From NCBI RefSeq assembly GCF_024449095.1, contig NZ_CP024627.1:1054001-1118000 (forward strand): a stretch of DNA of 64,000 bases, written 5' to 3'. Positions 8,983 to 19,095 of the stretch are shown piece after piece. The translations under genes and the position numbers were made by a program. The stretch's first letter is position 1, and each line of letters opens with the position of its first letter. The notes under the pieces are model-generated. The model was given only the letters and a program-made list of their open reading frames with translations, made no database searches and was not told the origin of the DNA. The DNA comes from Vibrio coralliilyticus. Lineage in GTDB: Bacteria; Pseudomonadota; Gammaproteobacteria; Enterobacterales; Vibrionaceae.

Positions 8983-9127
8983 TTGTCTGTCTGTCTGTGC
9001 ATGAAGGAGGGCTATCTTACTCGAATAAGGTTCAAATGTATGAAGGTGGATCAAAAACCGATGCACGTAAGGTTGATGGCATATGGGAAAGGTTATGGCC
9101 TAGAAGTATTGTAGAAAATAATAGGAT

Positions 9128-9159
9128 AAAAAAAGCCCAGAGCAATCTGGCCCTGGGCT
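9128..9159 (-). terminator. Orphan terminator-like hairpin reading leftward
   Basis: Seven-base-pair stem AGCCCAG/CTGGGCT; on the minus strand the 3' arm runs straight into a seven-T tract. No leftward gene lies upstream of it before the divergent psrA-like gene, so it either ends a short untracked transcript or is a leader attenuator for the PLP enzyme. Confidence 0.55.
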
Positions 9160-9353
9160 GATACAAAACATAGGAGTTAATAAGAAAAAGCAGCGTAAAT
9201 TAGTAGTGTCAGTCAAGAAAACAAGTATTACGGCCTGTAAACTTAAGAAGGCTCTGCTAACTACACCTATTCAGACCCCCTTTATTCAAATCAGTTCCAT
9301 CAAAAGCAAAAAAATTTAATTTTTTCTTCAGAAGGTTATCTAGCAACTTTGAT

Positions 9354-9370
9354 ATCTGGTCGGACCAATG
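9354..9370. promoter_or_regulatory. FadR-type operator
   Basis: The 17 bases ATCTGGTCGGACCAATG match the known FadR consensus (A-N-CTGGTCNGACCNGTT type) through the whole core TGGTCGGACCA, which is a near-perfect palindrome. It lies about 24 bases upstream of the proposed -35 of the psrA-like gene. FadR is the acyl-CoA-sensing regulator of fatty-acid metabolism. A site beside a PsrA-type regulator and fadE is functionally coherent. Confidence 0.75.
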
Positions 9371-9393
9371 TTCAAAAGTGTGATGTTAAAAAC

Positions 9394-9437
9394 TTGTTGG
9401 TTATTTGTTTCGGTTGTATATTTCAAACAGTTGTTTA
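9394..9437 (+). promoter_or_regulatory. Promoter of the psrA-like gene with overlapping PsrA-type box
   Basis: TTGTTG (9394-9399) and TATATT (9417-9422) are separated by 17 bases. At 9424-9437, over the expected start of transcription, lies CAAACAGTTGTTTA, an inverted repeat matching the reported gammaproteobacterial PsrA motif (S-AAAC-N4-GTTT-S) with one outer base off. This suggests autorepression. Confidence 0.6.
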
Positions 9438-9452
9438 ATACGAGTGATTGAA

Positions 9453-10079
9453 ATGTCGATGAGAAATACGACCAAAGAGAAAATCCTAGATGTTGCGGAA
9501 GCTCTGTTTGCAGAACACGGTTTCAATGACACGTCATTGCGTACGATAACCAGCAAAGCGGGTGTCAACCTAGCATCGGTGAACTATCACTTTGGTGATA
9601 AGAAGACATTGGTACGTGCCGTATTGAATCGCTATTTGGAGGCATTTATGCCAGCGGTTCAAGATGCCTTGATCAATCTTAATCTCAACGAAGATTACGC
9701 AATGTCCGACGTATTTGAATCATTGCGAGGGCCTTTGCGTGCGCTCAATGATGTCAGACCTAATGGTACGAGTCGTTTCATGTTGTTGATCGGCCGTGGC
9801 TATACCGATGTACAAGGTCATTTACGCTGGTTTATTACCACTCGTTATCAGGATACGTTGTCTTTATTTACTGAATCAGTAATGAAGGCGAATCCTAAAC
9901 TGACTCAGGAAGAGCTGTTCTGGAGATTGCATTTCACCTTGGGGACTTGTGTCTTCACGATGGCGTCAAGCCAAGCTCTGATGGAAATTGCTGAGAATGC
10001 TTACGGGAAGCAGATGGACGCGAAGTCAATTGTCGATCAGCTTATCCCATACTTGGCGGCTGGTGTTGCAGCTGAGTAA
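9453..10079 (+). CDS. psrA: TetR-family regulator, PsrA-like (fatty-acid metabolism)
   Basis: A 208-residue TetR-family protein: N-terminal helix-turn-helix at about residues 8-55 (TKEKILDVAEALFAEHGF, then LRTITSKAGVNLASVNYHFG) and an all-helical ligand domain. PsrA-type regulators sense long-chain fatty acids or acyl-CoA and repress beta-oxidation genes, often including their own gene and fadE, which follows after 66 bases. I use the ATG at 9453 because the upstream frame overlaps the predicted promoter; 9459 is another ATG. The family call rests on the sequence type, the neighbour fadE and the PsrA-type box over its own promoter. Confidence 0.8.
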   Translation: MSMRNTTKEKILDVAEALFAEHGFNDTSLRTITSKAGVNLASVNYHFGDKKTLVRAVLNRYLEAFMPAVQDALINLNLNEDYAMSDVFESLRGPLRALNDVRPNGTSRFMLLIGRGYTDVQGHLRWFITTRYQDTLSLFTESVMKANPKLTQEELFWRLHFTLGTCVFTMASSQALMEIAENAYGKQMDAKSIVDQLIPYLAAGVAAE

Positions 10080-10145
10080 ATAGACAAATCGAAACATAAA
10101 ACAAATATAAATTAGACCACCAACTGTGAACAAAAGGATCTGATT

Positions 10146-12431
10146 ATGTGCTCTCTACGTAGAAAATGGGTCAGTGACCCAGCTTTCAAAATGTTTAAAA
10201 AAGTACTGCCACCGCTTTCCAGCACAGAGAAGGAAGCGATGGAAGCGGGTAGTGTTTGGTGGGACGGGGAGCTGTTCTCTGGTCGCCCGGACTTCTCCAA
10301 GTTACACCAATATCCAACGCCAACTTTGACCGCGGAAGAGCAATCTTTCATTGATAATGAGTTGGAAACTTTGTTGGGAATGCTTGATGACCATAAGATC
10401 GTTAAAGAAGACCGCGACTTGCCTCCTGAAGTTTGGGAGTACCTACGTAAAGAGCGTTTCTTCTCACTCATCATTTCTAAAGAATACGGTGGTCGAGAGT
10501 TTTCTGCGTTAGCAAATTCGACAATCGTCACTCGAATTGCAACACGCAGTATTAGTACTGCCGTTTCTGTCATGGTACCGAACTCATTAGGCCCAGGCGA
10601 ACTTCTTTCACACTACGGGACTCAAGAACAAAAAGACTATTGGTTACCACGTCTTGCCGATGGTACGGATATTCCATGTTTTGCATTAACTGGCCCTGAA
10701 GCTGGCTCTGATGCTGGCGGCATTCCTGATGATGGTATCGTGTGCTATGGCGAACACGAAGGCAAAGAGGTACTGGGTATTCGCCTTAACTGGAACAAGC
10801 GTTATATCACGCTGGCGCCAGTCGCCACCGTACTTGGTCTTGCATTTAAAATGTACGACCCAGATGGCTTGATGGGCGATAAGAAAGAGTTGGGGATCAC
10901 CTGTGCTCTTATCCCTGCCGATCACAAAGGGGTTGAGATTGGCGAGCGTCATGACCCACTAGGTCTTGCTTTCATGAACGGCCCAACGCGTGGTAAAGAT
11001 GTGTTCATTCCAATGGAATGGCTGATTGGCGGTCAGGATTACGCAGGTAAAGGCTGGCGTATGCTGGTGGAATGTCTGTCTGCAGGGCGTGGTATCTCAT
11101 TACCAGCACTGGGCACCGCGATTGGTCATCTAACATCACGCACCACGGGTGCTTATGCCTATGTTCGTAAGCAGTTCGGTATGTCGATTGGTAAGTTTGA
11201 AGGTGTGGCTGAAGCAATGGGCCGAATTGGTGGCCTTACCTACTTGTTGGAAGCGACACGTACTCTAACGACGACATCTTTGGATCTCAAAGAAAAGCCG
11301 GGCATTGTAACGGCAATTGCTAAATACCATATGACAGAAATGGCGCGCACCATCTTAAATGATTCGATGGATATTCACTCGGGTCGTGCGATTCAGGACG
11401 GTCCGATGAACTATTTGGCGACGCACTACTTAGGCATTCCGGTTGCCATTACGGTGGAAGGGGCAAACATTTTGACTCGAAATCTGATGATCTTTGGTCA
11501 AGGTGCGACGCGTTGTCATCCATTTGTTCTAAAAGAAATGGAAGCGGCAGCGAACCCAGATGAGAAGCAAGGGGCAAAAGAATTTGATGAGTTACTCTTC
11601 AAGCATATTGCCCATGCGACTAAGAATACATTTGGTGCGTTTGCGGCAGCCCTCACTGGTTCACGCTTCATCAAAGCCGATATGAGCGGTCCGACTCAAG
11701 GTTATTACAAAGACCTGACTCGTCTAAGCCGTGCTCTGGCCGTAAGTTCTGATATTGCAATGGCGACCTTGGGTGGAGATCTAAAACGTAAAGAAATGAT
11801 CTCGGCGCGTTTAGGTGATGTTCTAGCATACCTTTACATGGGTTCAGCCGCGCTCAAGAAATACGAAGATGAAGGTCGTCAGCAGCAGGATCTTGATTAC
11901 GTGCATTATGCGGTTCAACATTGTCTGCATAACGCTGCGAAAGCGCTTCAAGAAGCGTTTACCAACTATCCTCAAAAAGCAGTGGGCCGTTTGTTGAAGG
12001 TGCTGATCTTCCCATTGGGTAACCACTTTACCAAGCCAAGTGACAATTTAACTGTGAAATTGGCTGAAAGTTTGATGACACCAGGAGCGCACCGCGATCG
12101 CTTAACCCATCTTTGTTATATCGGTAAAGAAGAGGACGACAGCGTTGGTCTGATGGAAAATGCTTTCCTTGCGATGTACGGGGTGAAGAGCCTTGAACGC
12201 AAGCTAATGAGAGCAGCCAAAGAGGGCAAGGTTGCCCGCAAAGGCCTACTTAAAGATCGCCTCGCACAAGCGCTTGAAGCCAACGTGCTGACTCAGGACG
12301 AAGTCGATCAAATTGTTGCTGCGGATGCATTGCGCTACCAAGCGATTCAGGTCGATGACTTTAGCCACGACTTTAGTGAAGTGAGAACGGGTCAAGCGCC
12401 GGTAAAGCCAAAATTGGATAGTGTTGCATAA
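10146..12431 (+). CDS. fadE: Acyl-CoA dehydrogenase FadE
   Basis: A 761-residue FadE-type acyl-CoA dehydrogenase that does the first, FAD-dependent step of beta-oxidation. It contains RFFSLIISKEYGG, the flavin and substrate block PCFALTGPEAGSDAGG, WNKRYITLAP, the GPTRGKDVFIP loop and VEGANILTRNLMIFGQGA with the C-terminal domain special to FadE. Compared with E. coli FadE (814 residues) it lacks the N-terminal hydrophobic segments: the homologous text begins near residue 13. An in-frame stop at 10113 rules out an upstream extension. An AAGGA site lies seven bases before the ATG. It follows the psrA-like gene and is followed by a strong terminator. Confidence 0.95.
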   Translation: MCSLRRKWVSDPAFKMFKKVLPPLSSTEKEAMEAGSVWWDGELFSGRPDFSKLHQYPTPTLTAEEQSFIDNELETLLGMLDDHKIVKEDRDLPPEVWEYLRKERFFSLIISKEYGGREFSALANSTIVTRIATRSISTAVSVMVPNSLGPGELLSHYGTQEQKDYWLPRLADGTDIPCFALTGPEAGSDAGGIPDDGIVCYGEHEGKEVLGIRLNWNKRYITLAPVATVLGLAFKMYDPDGLMGDKKELGITCALIPADHKGVEIGERHDPLGLAFMNGPTRGKDVFIPMEWLIGGQDYAGKGWRMLVECLSAGRGISLPALGTAIGHLTSRTTGAYAYVRKQFGMSIGKFEGVAEAMGRIGGLTYLLEATRTLTTTSLDLKEKPGIVTAIAKYHMTEMARTILNDSMDIHSGRAIQDGPMNYLATHYLGIPVAITVEGANILTRNLMIFGQGATRCHPFVLKEMEAAANPDEKQGAKEFDELLFKHIAHATKNTFGAFAAALTGSRFIKADMSGPTQGYYKDLTRLSRALAVSSDIAMATLGGDLKRKEMISARLGDVLAYLYMGSAALKKYEDEGRQQQDLDYVHYAVQHCLHNAAKALQEAFTNYPQKAVGRLLKVLIFPLGNHFTKPSDNLTVKLAESLMTPGAHRDRLTHLCYIGKEEDDSVGLMENAFLAMYGVKSLERKLMRAAKEGKVARKGLLKDRLAQALEANVLTQDEVDQIVAADALRYQAIQVDDFSHDFSEVRTGQAPVKPKLDSVA

Positions 12432-12453
12432 AGCGCTAATCCATAATCAGTCA

Positions 12454-12483
12454 AGGCACCTTAGCGGGTGCCTTTCTTTTTTG
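12454..12483 (+). terminator. Terminator after fadE
   Basis: Stem AGGCACC/GGTGCCT with a six-base loop, followed by TTCTTTTTT. Confidence 0.85.
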
Positions 12484-12609
12484 GGCGAAATCTAAAACTC
12501 GTATGAAAGTGCTCCAACCACTTGCATTTTGCCGACATTTTTACAGAAATTAGATGCGAACTGGTGTTGAACCTTTTATCCTAGCGGAGTTTTTTAAAGG
12601 AAGTTGAAT

Positions 12610-13812
12610 ATGATCATCAAACCTAGAATTCGTGGATTTATCTGTACTACAACGCACCCTGTGGGTTGTGAAGCTAACGTAAAAGAACAAATTGCTTACA
12701 CAAAAGCACAAGGCCCAATCAAAAACGCGCCTAAGCGTGTTCTTGTTGTTGGTGCTTCAAGTGGCTACGGTCTATCTTCTCGTATCGCTGCGGCATTTGG
12801 TGGCGGCGCTTCAACTATCGGTGTGTTCTTTGAAAAAGAAGGCACAGAGAAAAAGCCAGGCACAGCAGGTTTCTACAACTCAGTTGCCTTCGAAAAGCTG
12901 GCTCGTGAAGAAGGTCTTTACGCGAAGAGTCTGAATGGCGACGCTTTTTCTAATGAAGCGAAGCAAAAAACAATTGATCTCATCAAAGAAGATCTAGGCC
13001 AAATCGATATGGTGGTTTACTCACTGGCTTCTCCAGTGCGTAAAATGCCAGAAACGGGCGAAGTGATTCGCTCATCGCTAAAGCCAATCGGTGAGACTTA
13101 CACGTCTACCGCTGTTGACACCAACAAAGATGTCATCATCGAAGCAAGCGTTGAGCCTGCTACTGAAGAAGAAATCAAAGACACTGTCACAGTAATGGGC
13201 GGTGAAGATTGGGAACTTTGGATCAACGCGCTTTCTGATGCTGGCGTTCTAGCTGAAGGTTGTAAAACCGTTGCATACAGCTACATAGGTACTGAGCTTA
13301 CTTGGCCAATCTACTGGGATGGTGCGCTAGGTAAAGCGAAAATGGATCTAGACCGTGCTGCGACTGCTCTAAACGAGAAGCTTTCTGCAACAGGTGGAAC
13401 CGCAAACGTTGCAGTTTTGAAGTCTGTCGTGACTCAAGCAAGCTCTGCAATCCCAGTAATGCCGCTATATATTGCAATGGTATTCAAAAAAATGCGTGAA
13501 GAAGGCGTACACGAAGGTTGTATGGAACAAATCTTCCGTATGTTCAGCCAGCGTCTATACAAGGAAGACGGTTCTGCGCCTGAAGTTGATGACAAGAACC
13601 GCCTGCGTCTGGATGATTGGGAACTGCGTGATGACATTCAGCAGCACTGCCGTAACCTATGGCCACAAATCACCTCTGAGAACCTTAAAGAGCTGACAGA
13701 CTACGTTGAGTATAAAGAAGAGTTCTTGAAGCTATTTGGCTTTGGCGTTGAAGGTGTTGATTATGATGCTGATGTTAACCCTGACTACAAAGCAGACTTT
13801 ATTACTATCTAA
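12610..13812 (+). CDS. fabV: Trans-2-enoyl-ACP/CoA reductase FabV
   Basis: A 400-residue NADH-dependent enoyl-ACP reductase of the FabV class, first described in Vibrio cholerae, which completes each cycle of fatty-acid elongation and is not inhibited by triclosan. The start [20 protein letters not shown] is characteristic. [13 protein letters not shown] is the nucleotide-binding loop near residue 50 and [10 protein letters not shown] gives the Tyr-(8 residues)-Lys catalytic spacing. An AAAGGAAG site lies upstream of ATG 12610; an in-frame TTG at 12604 is unlikely. It sits just after the degradative psrA-fadE pair, so synthesis and breakdown genes are neighbours, but it has its own leader and terminator. 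Confidence 0.96.
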   Translation: MIIKPRIRGFICTTTHPVGCEANVKEQIAYTKAQGPIKNAPKRVLVVGASSGYGLSSRIAAAFGGGASTIGVFFEKEGTEKKPGTAGFYNSVAFEKLAREEGLYAKSLNGDAFSNEAKQKTIDLIKEDLGQIDMVVYSLASPVRKMPETGEVIRSSLKPIGETYTSTAVDTNKDVIIEASVEPATEEEIKDTVTVMGGEDWELWINALSDAGVLAEGCKTVAYSYIGTELTWPIYWDGALGKAKMDLDRAATALNEKLSATGGTANVAVLKSVVTQASSAIPVMPLYIAMVFKKMREEGVHEGCMEQIFRMFSQRLYKEDGSAPEVDDKNRLRLDDWELRDDIQQHCRNLWPQITSENLKELTDYVEYKEEFLKLFGFGVEGVDYDADVNPDYKADFITI

Positions 13813-13834
13813 TTGAGCATCAAAATTAGAAAGC

Positions 13835-13866
13835 AAATCCGGAGTCTAGGCTCCGGATTTTTTATA
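13835..13866 (+). terminator. Terminator after fabV
   Basis: Perfect ten-base-pair stem AAATCCGGAG/CTCCGGATTT with a six-base loop, followed by TTTTTAT. Confidence 0.9.
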
Positions 13867-14201
13867 CCCGTAATTTCTATAATTGGCAGTCAATGTGGGT
13901 TTCTACTTAGACCGCGAGCGACGAATCATGCCTGTCCCTAAGAAGATGACATTCGCTAATAGCGGATTCATCAAACCCTAATTTTCCCCTGATTTCTCAC
14001 TTAACAGCCCAATTACTCACAGTAATAAGCCACTAAGATAAACCTGCATATAACGCTGGTAGGACTGTCTAATGTTGAGGCTTAGCGAATAATTTAAAAT
14101 CGGTGTTTAGCTAATTGTTTGAAATATCTTGCTTTATAGAGTCGATATCTTTAGGTGGTGCGTTTTGATTTTATGGTATTCATTTTCTAAGTGAGAAATC
14201 A
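13867..14201. other. Intergenic leader of the orphan gene, no feature seen
   Basis: AT-rich sequence of about 335 bases between the fabV terminator and the orphan 546-residue gene. I could not place a convincing promoter or ribosome-binding site; only GTGAGA lies just before the ATG at 14202. Confidence 0.4.
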
Positions 14202-15842
14202 ATGAGCAATAAATATTTAACTGACATCGTTTCACAGCCAGATATAGCGCAGTATAAAAAAAGTTTGGTCTTAAGGCTTTTGAATTCAAAAAGGCCTTTT
14301 GTGCATTACCCACCCAGTGCCAGAGGGGATATGAATGCCTACAAATACGTCGCCTTCAAAGACGAAATGTCGCGACCGATTACGGTATTTGAATATTTTG
14401 ATTCTCCCAAAGAAGGGTCTGAGCAGGAAGAATTTAATCGAAATATCCCGGCAATCAATCAGCACATTAGAGATCTTGGCTTACTCCAAGAGGGGCGGGA
14501 CTATGTTTGGTTGACCACCAAGGATGTCAATGAAGTCAAAAAGCACGCAGATAAAGTCCATCATTACCAAGAATATGACAACAACACTTATGATCGCGAT
14601 ATCCGCCGACAAGCGTTGCTATTCTATAAAGACAAAATCAACAATGATCTGAGTGTCATACAATATCTAAACTCGAAAAACATTGTACAGGTTAGAAACA
14701 GAGAAAAGTGCCTGGCGATATTCAACATTAACCGGCGAGCCAAAAGCGAGGTTTGGGATCCGAGAAATGAAAGACACAGCACTTACATGCAAGCCTTTAA
14801 AGACATTGTAAACATCATCAATGAAATCAATGAAGATAAGCATTTACCCATGCATGATATTTGTTTCGTGGGTAGTAAATTAACGCCAGGTGAGGTCACC
14901 GATTGGCAGAACTATTGCGCCGCGGTGGGAACAAATTTGATTGACCTGACCGATGTGATGGATGCGCCTCATGGCCTGAATCGCACTCAGCAAAGGTGCG
15001 TACATGTTGCGTTAGCGGAGAACTACAAAAGTACCCTCTATTTTGGTCATCAATCTGGCGTTAATGAAGACGCGAACATCCTCCCCAGAACCAACGTGTT
15101 CAGCTTAAGTGAATATCTTCACCTTGGGCAAATCGGCATTAGTCGGGTTGAAGCGCGATCTCAGTTGGACCCTGAGTATCAAAACGAATTGGGCATGGGT
15201 GGGGCATATAGCGCTTTTGGCAATTTTTACAGTTTGCGTAACTGTGAGTTTCTCACTTCTGACGGCGTGCTAGCGGCAATTCAGCTCAAATTGGATATGC
15301 ACAAAGACAATCATATTTCTCTTGAAACAGTATGGGATGACGTTTTAGGGCGATATGCTTGGGAGTTGGATGTGCCTTCCATCCCAAAGAAGAGGTTGGA
15401 TAAGTCAGAGCCTTACGTTGTGTTTTGCAATAAGTATTACTATATCGATGACATAGGGATATCCGATGATCAGGCGGTAAAAAGGTTACTTAATCGGATC
15501 TTTGTCAGTGCAGGGGTGGATGAGACCAAGTTCTGGGATAAGGTGGAAGATAAGGAAGCCAAAAGGGCCTATATTGAGGCGGCAGAATTATTGGTACGGC
15601 GAAAGCTGAAAAACCAAAATCAATTCACTGAACAAACTAAGGTATGGCTGACTCGCATCCTTGAGCAATTGTTTGAGAGACATGATAGTGAGTCGCCACT
15701 TTCAGCGCATAAGAAAAGGCTTGAAGCGCAAAATGCAGGACGAGTCATGTATACGCTGGGTGGCAATCAAATTAAACACCGTGCCATTAAAGACACGTCG
15801 TGGAGTGACTTCTGGAATCTAGTCGATAATCAATCCGAGTAA
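14202..15842 (+). CDS. Large protein of unknown family (orphan)
   Basis: A 546-residue soluble protein without signal peptide or membrane segment. It is rich in Asn, Asp, Lys and Tyr. I recognise no family. The most structured stretch is residues 225-305 (HDICFVGS, then NLIDLTDVMDAP, LNRTQQRCVHVALAE, LYFGHQSGVNEDA, VFSLSEYLHLG). Its order (a strand ending in G-S, a helix, a strand, then a G-x-x-S-G-x-x-E turn) recalls the donor-binding half of GT-B glycosyltransferases, but that is a shape impression, not a motif match. It stands alone between the fabV terminator and convergent xthA, with a long AT-rich leader, and could be a lineage-specific insertion. Confidence 0.75.
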   Translation: MSNKYLTDIVSQPDIAQYKKSLVLRLLNSKRPFVHYPPSARGDMNAYKYVAFKDEMSRPITVFEYFDSPKEGSEQEEFNRNIPAINQHIRDLGLLQEGRDYVWLTTKDVNEVKKHADKVHHYQEYDNNTYDRDIRRQALLFYKDKINNDLSVIQYLNSKNIVQVRNREKCLAIFNINRRAKSEVWDPRNERHSTYMQAFKDIVNIINEINEDKHLPMHDICFVGSKLTPGEVTDWQNYCAAVGTNLIDLTDVMDAPHGLNRTQQRCVHVALAENYKSTLYFGHQSGVNEDANILPRTNVFSLSEYLHLGQIGISRVEARSQLDPEYQNELGMGGAYSAFGNFYSLRNCEFLTSDGVLAAIQLKLDMHKDNHISLETVWDDVLGRYAWELDVPSIPKKRLDKSEPYVVFCNKYYYIDDIGISDDQAVKRLLNRIFVSAGVDETKFWDKVEDKEAKRAYIEAAELLVRRKLKNQNQFTEQTKVWLTRILEQLFERHDSESPLSAHKKRLEAQNAGRVMYTLGGNQIKHRAIKDTSWSDFWNLVDNQSE

Positions 15843-15906
15843 GACTAGAAATAGGCCACTGAAAATCGCATCGACGTTGGGACCAATATGTTGCGTTTGG
15901 GCATGC

Positions 15907-15932
15907 AAAAAGGGTGACAAAACACGTCACCC
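15907..15932 (-). terminator. Terminator of xthA
   Basis: Seven-base-pair stem GGGTGAC/GTCACCC with a seven-base loop; the minus strand continues into TTTTT. Confidence 0.75.
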
Positions 15933-15947
15933 CTTGACCTCTTTTCG

Positions 15948-16754
15948 CTATTTAAACGTTGACCAAATCGGCGCGTGGTCGGAAGGTTTTTCGATACCAC
16001 GCAGTTCGTAGTCGATATCTGACTCGATACATTTTTCAGCGAGCTTTGGTGTCGCCAGTACCACGTCAATGCGCAGCCCCCGATTGTCATCAAAACCGCG
16101 TGAGCGGTAATCAAACCATGAGAAACGATCCTCTACCTCAGGGTGAAGCTGGCGGAAGGTATCCACAAACCCCCAGTCCATTAATGTTTTCAACCATTCA
16201 CGCTCTTCTGGTTGGAAAGAACATTTACCTGTCTTCAGCCAGCGTTTACGGTTAGGTTCTCCAATGCCGATGTCGGCATCAATTGGGCTGATATTGATAT
16301 CGCCCATCACGATAAGCTGTTCGTCGCTGTTGTGATGATCATTAAGGTAAGTCATCAGGTCTTTGTAGAACTGGCGTTTGTAAGGGTATTTGGTTTCGTG
16401 ACTGATGTTGTCACCTTGTGGGAAGTAGCCGTTGAGCACGGTGACTTTCTCACCATTATCATCTTCAAACGTCGCGATGATCATACGCTTTTGATGTTCT
16501 TCATTGTCAGTTGGAAAGCCTTTCTGCACTGAAAGCGGTTCTTTCTTACATAGCATAGCAACACCGTAGTGTGCTTTCTGACCATGGAAGTAGACTTTGT
16601 AGCCCATCGCTTCAACGTCTTCGATAGGGAAAGCTTCATCATGCACTTTGATCTCTTGAAGACCGATTACGTCTGGCTGATGCTTATCAATAACTGCCTG
16701 TAATTGATGCAAGCGTGCACGAAGACCATTGATATTAAAGCTGATGACTTTCAT
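15948..16754 (-). CDS. xthA: Exodeoxyribonuclease III
   Basis: A 268-residue AP endonuclease/3'-5' exonuclease, same length as E. coli XthA. Visible family motifs are [11 protein letters not shown] at the N terminus, the metal Glu in [14 protein letters not shown], the catalytic [13 protein letters not shown] (Asp and Asn) and the terminal PSDHAPIW with the catalytic His. It repairs abasic sites and 3' blocking groups in the base-excision pathway. A single gene with its own terminator, divergent from the chemoreceptor gene. Confidence 0.97.
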   Translation of the reverse strand: MKVISFNINGLRARLHQLQAVIDKHQPDVIGLQEIKVHDEAFPIEDVEAMGYKVYFHGQKAHYGVAMLCKKEPLSVQKGFPTDNEEHQKRMIIATFEDDNGEKVTVLNGYFPQGDNISHETKYPYKRQFYKDLMTYLNDHHNSDEQLIVMGDINISPIDADIGIGEPNRKRWLKTGKCSFQPEEREWLKTLMDWGFVDTFRQLHPEVEDRFSWFDYRSRGFDDNRGLRIDVVLATPKLAEKCIESDIDYELRGIEKPSDHAPIWSTFK

Positions 16755-16973
16755 TTTTATTCCTTATTATTGAAATAATTCAACGAATTGAAATTTTTCC
16801 GATATTACCACTTTCTTTATCCTGCGCCTAAAGTTAACAGTGACTGATTGGTATTAACATATTGGTAATATTTCAATTGATAATTGATTGCAATATGTTG
16901 TAATTGGTCTCGGAATGTAGAATCTGCTTTTGTTCTTAATCTGTATGAATGAGTTTGCTTATAAGGATGTACT

Positions 16974-19091
16974 ATGCGAGCCCTTTCCGTTCAATGGAAA
17001 ATAACCTTACTAGCAGGTTGCTGCCTGCTCATCACATCTCTATCCCTGATCGGGTTCTCTGTCTACAACGCGGTGACTAACCAGCAGCAGATCAAAGCAC
17101 AGAGTGCTGCATCTGTTATCAATAAATCGGAACAACTACTTGAAACTCGAGCCTTACTCAATGCGACAGAGGTTGCCGAATACCTCAATGAGGCTTTGTA
17201 TCGCGCTGAGATGTTGGCATCGAACGCACTGTTTCTGAAAACCAATACCGAAGAAAATTTTGGAGATAGTGAAGAATTACGCACAGCGCTGGATGAAATG
17301 GTGCGCAAATCAGTATTGGGCTTTGAATCTATTCAGGGAGCTTACTTGGTATTTAGGCCCAACATGTTAGATGGCGAAGACAGTAACTACGTTGATGCGG
17401 AATACGTAGGCTCGAATGAGAGAGGGCAATTTGCGCCTTATTGGGTGACAGCGCAAAATGGAGAGAATGTTGTATCGAATGTGCTAAGTGAAGCTGCACT
17501 GGAAGATACTCAAAATAGTGAGAGATTCTTTTGCCCGCTATCTAGTGGCGGTTCATGTGTTAGCACGCCTAGATTCATCAGCCAAGCTGGTGGACAGGTT
17601 CTGGCTACCTCTATATCTGTTCCTATCATGATTGATGATACTGTGATTGGCTTCTTTGGTACTGATCTTCGCCTAGATACGATGGCGAATATTGTGGCTG
17701 AGTCAGACAGCCAGCTTTTTGATGGTAGCGGAAATGTCAATATTATCAGCTTGGATGGTTCCTTAATTGCTAGTGATGATCCTTCTCATGCAGTCGGTCA
17801 AGCTTTCAATAGTAAGACGTTGTCCAATGACCAACTGACGGACCTTCTGTTTGGCCAAGAGGTGCAAACCCAATGGAGTGCAGATGGAAAATGGTTGAGC
17901 GTATTTGCCCCTATTATGGTTGCTAATCAAACTTGGGGTGTATTATTTGATATGCCAAGAAGCAGTGTGTTGGCTGATGCAGAGATGCTTGATCAGACCA
18001 TCAGTCACCAAGTAGAGTCGAGTGTGAAAACCGAAGTACTAGCGGGCTTAATTTTGGTTATTTTTGGTTTAGTGACCATCGCGTTGATGGCCTCTCGTTT
18101 AGTCAAACCCATTCGTGAAGTGGTTGCGAGGTTGGATGATATTGCATCTGGTGAAGGGGACTTAACTCAACGGCTGGATGTGAAATCCCAAGACGAGATT
18201 GGTCAGCTTGCTACTGGGTTCAACAAATTCCTTGATAAGCTTCAGTCTATTATTAGTGATGTCGTAGAAACGACGTTGCAGATAGGTACGACGACAGAGC
18301 AGTCTCGAATCGCAGCTCAGCAAACTCGCTCAAGCAGTGATTCTCAGTTTAAAGAAGTCGATTTGGTGGCCACCGCCTCTGAAGAAATGACACAAACGGC
18401 AGGCCTTGTTGTTCAAAACGCGGAAGTGGCTGTCAGTGAAGCTGAAAAAGCCAACGTCGCTGCAGACTCAGGTAAAAAAGTAATAGAACAATCTCAGGAT
18501 GAGATGGTTCGTTTGGTTGAGAGAATGACGGCAGCGGTGCCTGTTGTTGAAGAGTTAGCGAAGAATAATGCCAACATCACTGAGATATTGACGGTTATTG
18601 AAGGGATTTCTGAACAGACAAATTTGCTGGCATTAAACGCTGCTATCGAAGCTGCACGGGCCGGTGACCAAGGGCGTGGCTTTGCGGTTGTTGCTGATGA
18701 GGTACGCAACCTCGCTAGCCGAACTCAGTCTTCTGTGGGAGAGATTCGTCAAGTGATTGAAGATGTTCAAAAGGGGACGCAAGATGTGGTGAATGCCATT
18801 CAAGACGGTAATGATCTCGCCAACGATTCTGCTCAGCAAGTTGAAAGAGCGGTGTTGCAACTGAACAATATCTTTGAAGCCATTGCTTCGATTAACGATA
18901 TGAACTCGCAGATTGTGAAAGCGGCTGAAGAGCAGCAGTCGGTCTCTACGGAGGTCAATCAGAGCGTCAGCAATATTCGAGACTTGAGCGCACAAATCTT
19001 ATCTCAAGCAGAAGAGTCCGAAACTGTCAGTAGGCAAATTGGAAATTTGTCCCAAAGACAGCAACAGCTGGTGAGCCAGTTTAAAGTGTAA
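16974..19091 (+). CDS. Methyl-accepting chemotaxis protein with dCache sensor
   Basis: A 705-residue chemoreceptor. Order: membrane segment at about 9-31, periplasmic double-Cache sensor at about 45-345, second membrane segment at about 355-373, HAMP at 374-427 ([25 protein letters not shown]), then the cytoplasmic signalling hairpin with its conserved tip [20 protein letters not shown]. Two cysteines 8 residues apart in the sensor ([12 protein letters not shown], about 187 and 195) could form a disulfide. There is no C-terminal pentapeptide tether for CheR/CheB; it ends [10 protein letters not shown]. An AAGGA site precedes the ATG. The ligand cannot be predicted. Confidence 0.95.
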   Translation: MRALSVQWKITLLAGCCLLITSLSLIGFSVYNAVTNQQQIKAQSAASVINKSEQLLETRALLNATEVAEYLNEALYRAEMLASNALFLKTNTEENFGDSEELRTALDEMVRKSVLGFESIQGAYLVFRPNMLDGEDSNYVDAEYVGSNERGQFAPYWVTAQNGENVVSNVLSEAALEDTQNSERFFCPLSSGGSCVSTPRFISQAGGQVLATSISVPIMIDDTVIGFFGTDLRLDTMANIVAESDSQLFDGSGNVNIISLDGSLIASDDPSHAVGQAFNSKTLSNDQLTDLLFGQEVQTQWSADGKWLSVFAPIMVANQTWGVLFDMPRSSVLADAEMLDQTISHQVESSVKTEVLAGLILVIFGLVTIALMASRLVKPIREVVARLDDIASGEGDLTQRLDVKSQDEIGQLATGFNKFLDKLQSIISDVVETTLQIGTTTEQSRIAAQQTRSSSDSQFKEVDLVATASEEMTQTAGLVVQNAEVAVSEAEKANVAADSGKKVIEQSQDEMVRLVERMTAAVPVVEELAKNNANITEILTVIEGISEQTNLLALNAAIEAARAGDQGRGFAVVADEVRNLASRTQSSVGEIRQVIEDVQKGTQDVVNAIQDGNDLANDSAQQVERAVLQLNNIFEAIASINDMNSQIVKAAEEQQSVSTEVNQSVSNIRDLSAQILSQAEESETVSRQIGNLSQRQQQLVSQFKV

Positions 19092-19095
19092 AAGT

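Noticed and set aside
8984..8999. TGTC tandem repeat between two possible starts of the PLP enzyme, as in phase-variable genes
   Set aside because: Fewer than four copies, too short for efficient slipped-strand switching, and probably outside the coding region.
9379..9399. CRP site in the psrA-like promoter
   Set aside because: Only the TGTGA half is present; the second half does not match TCACA.
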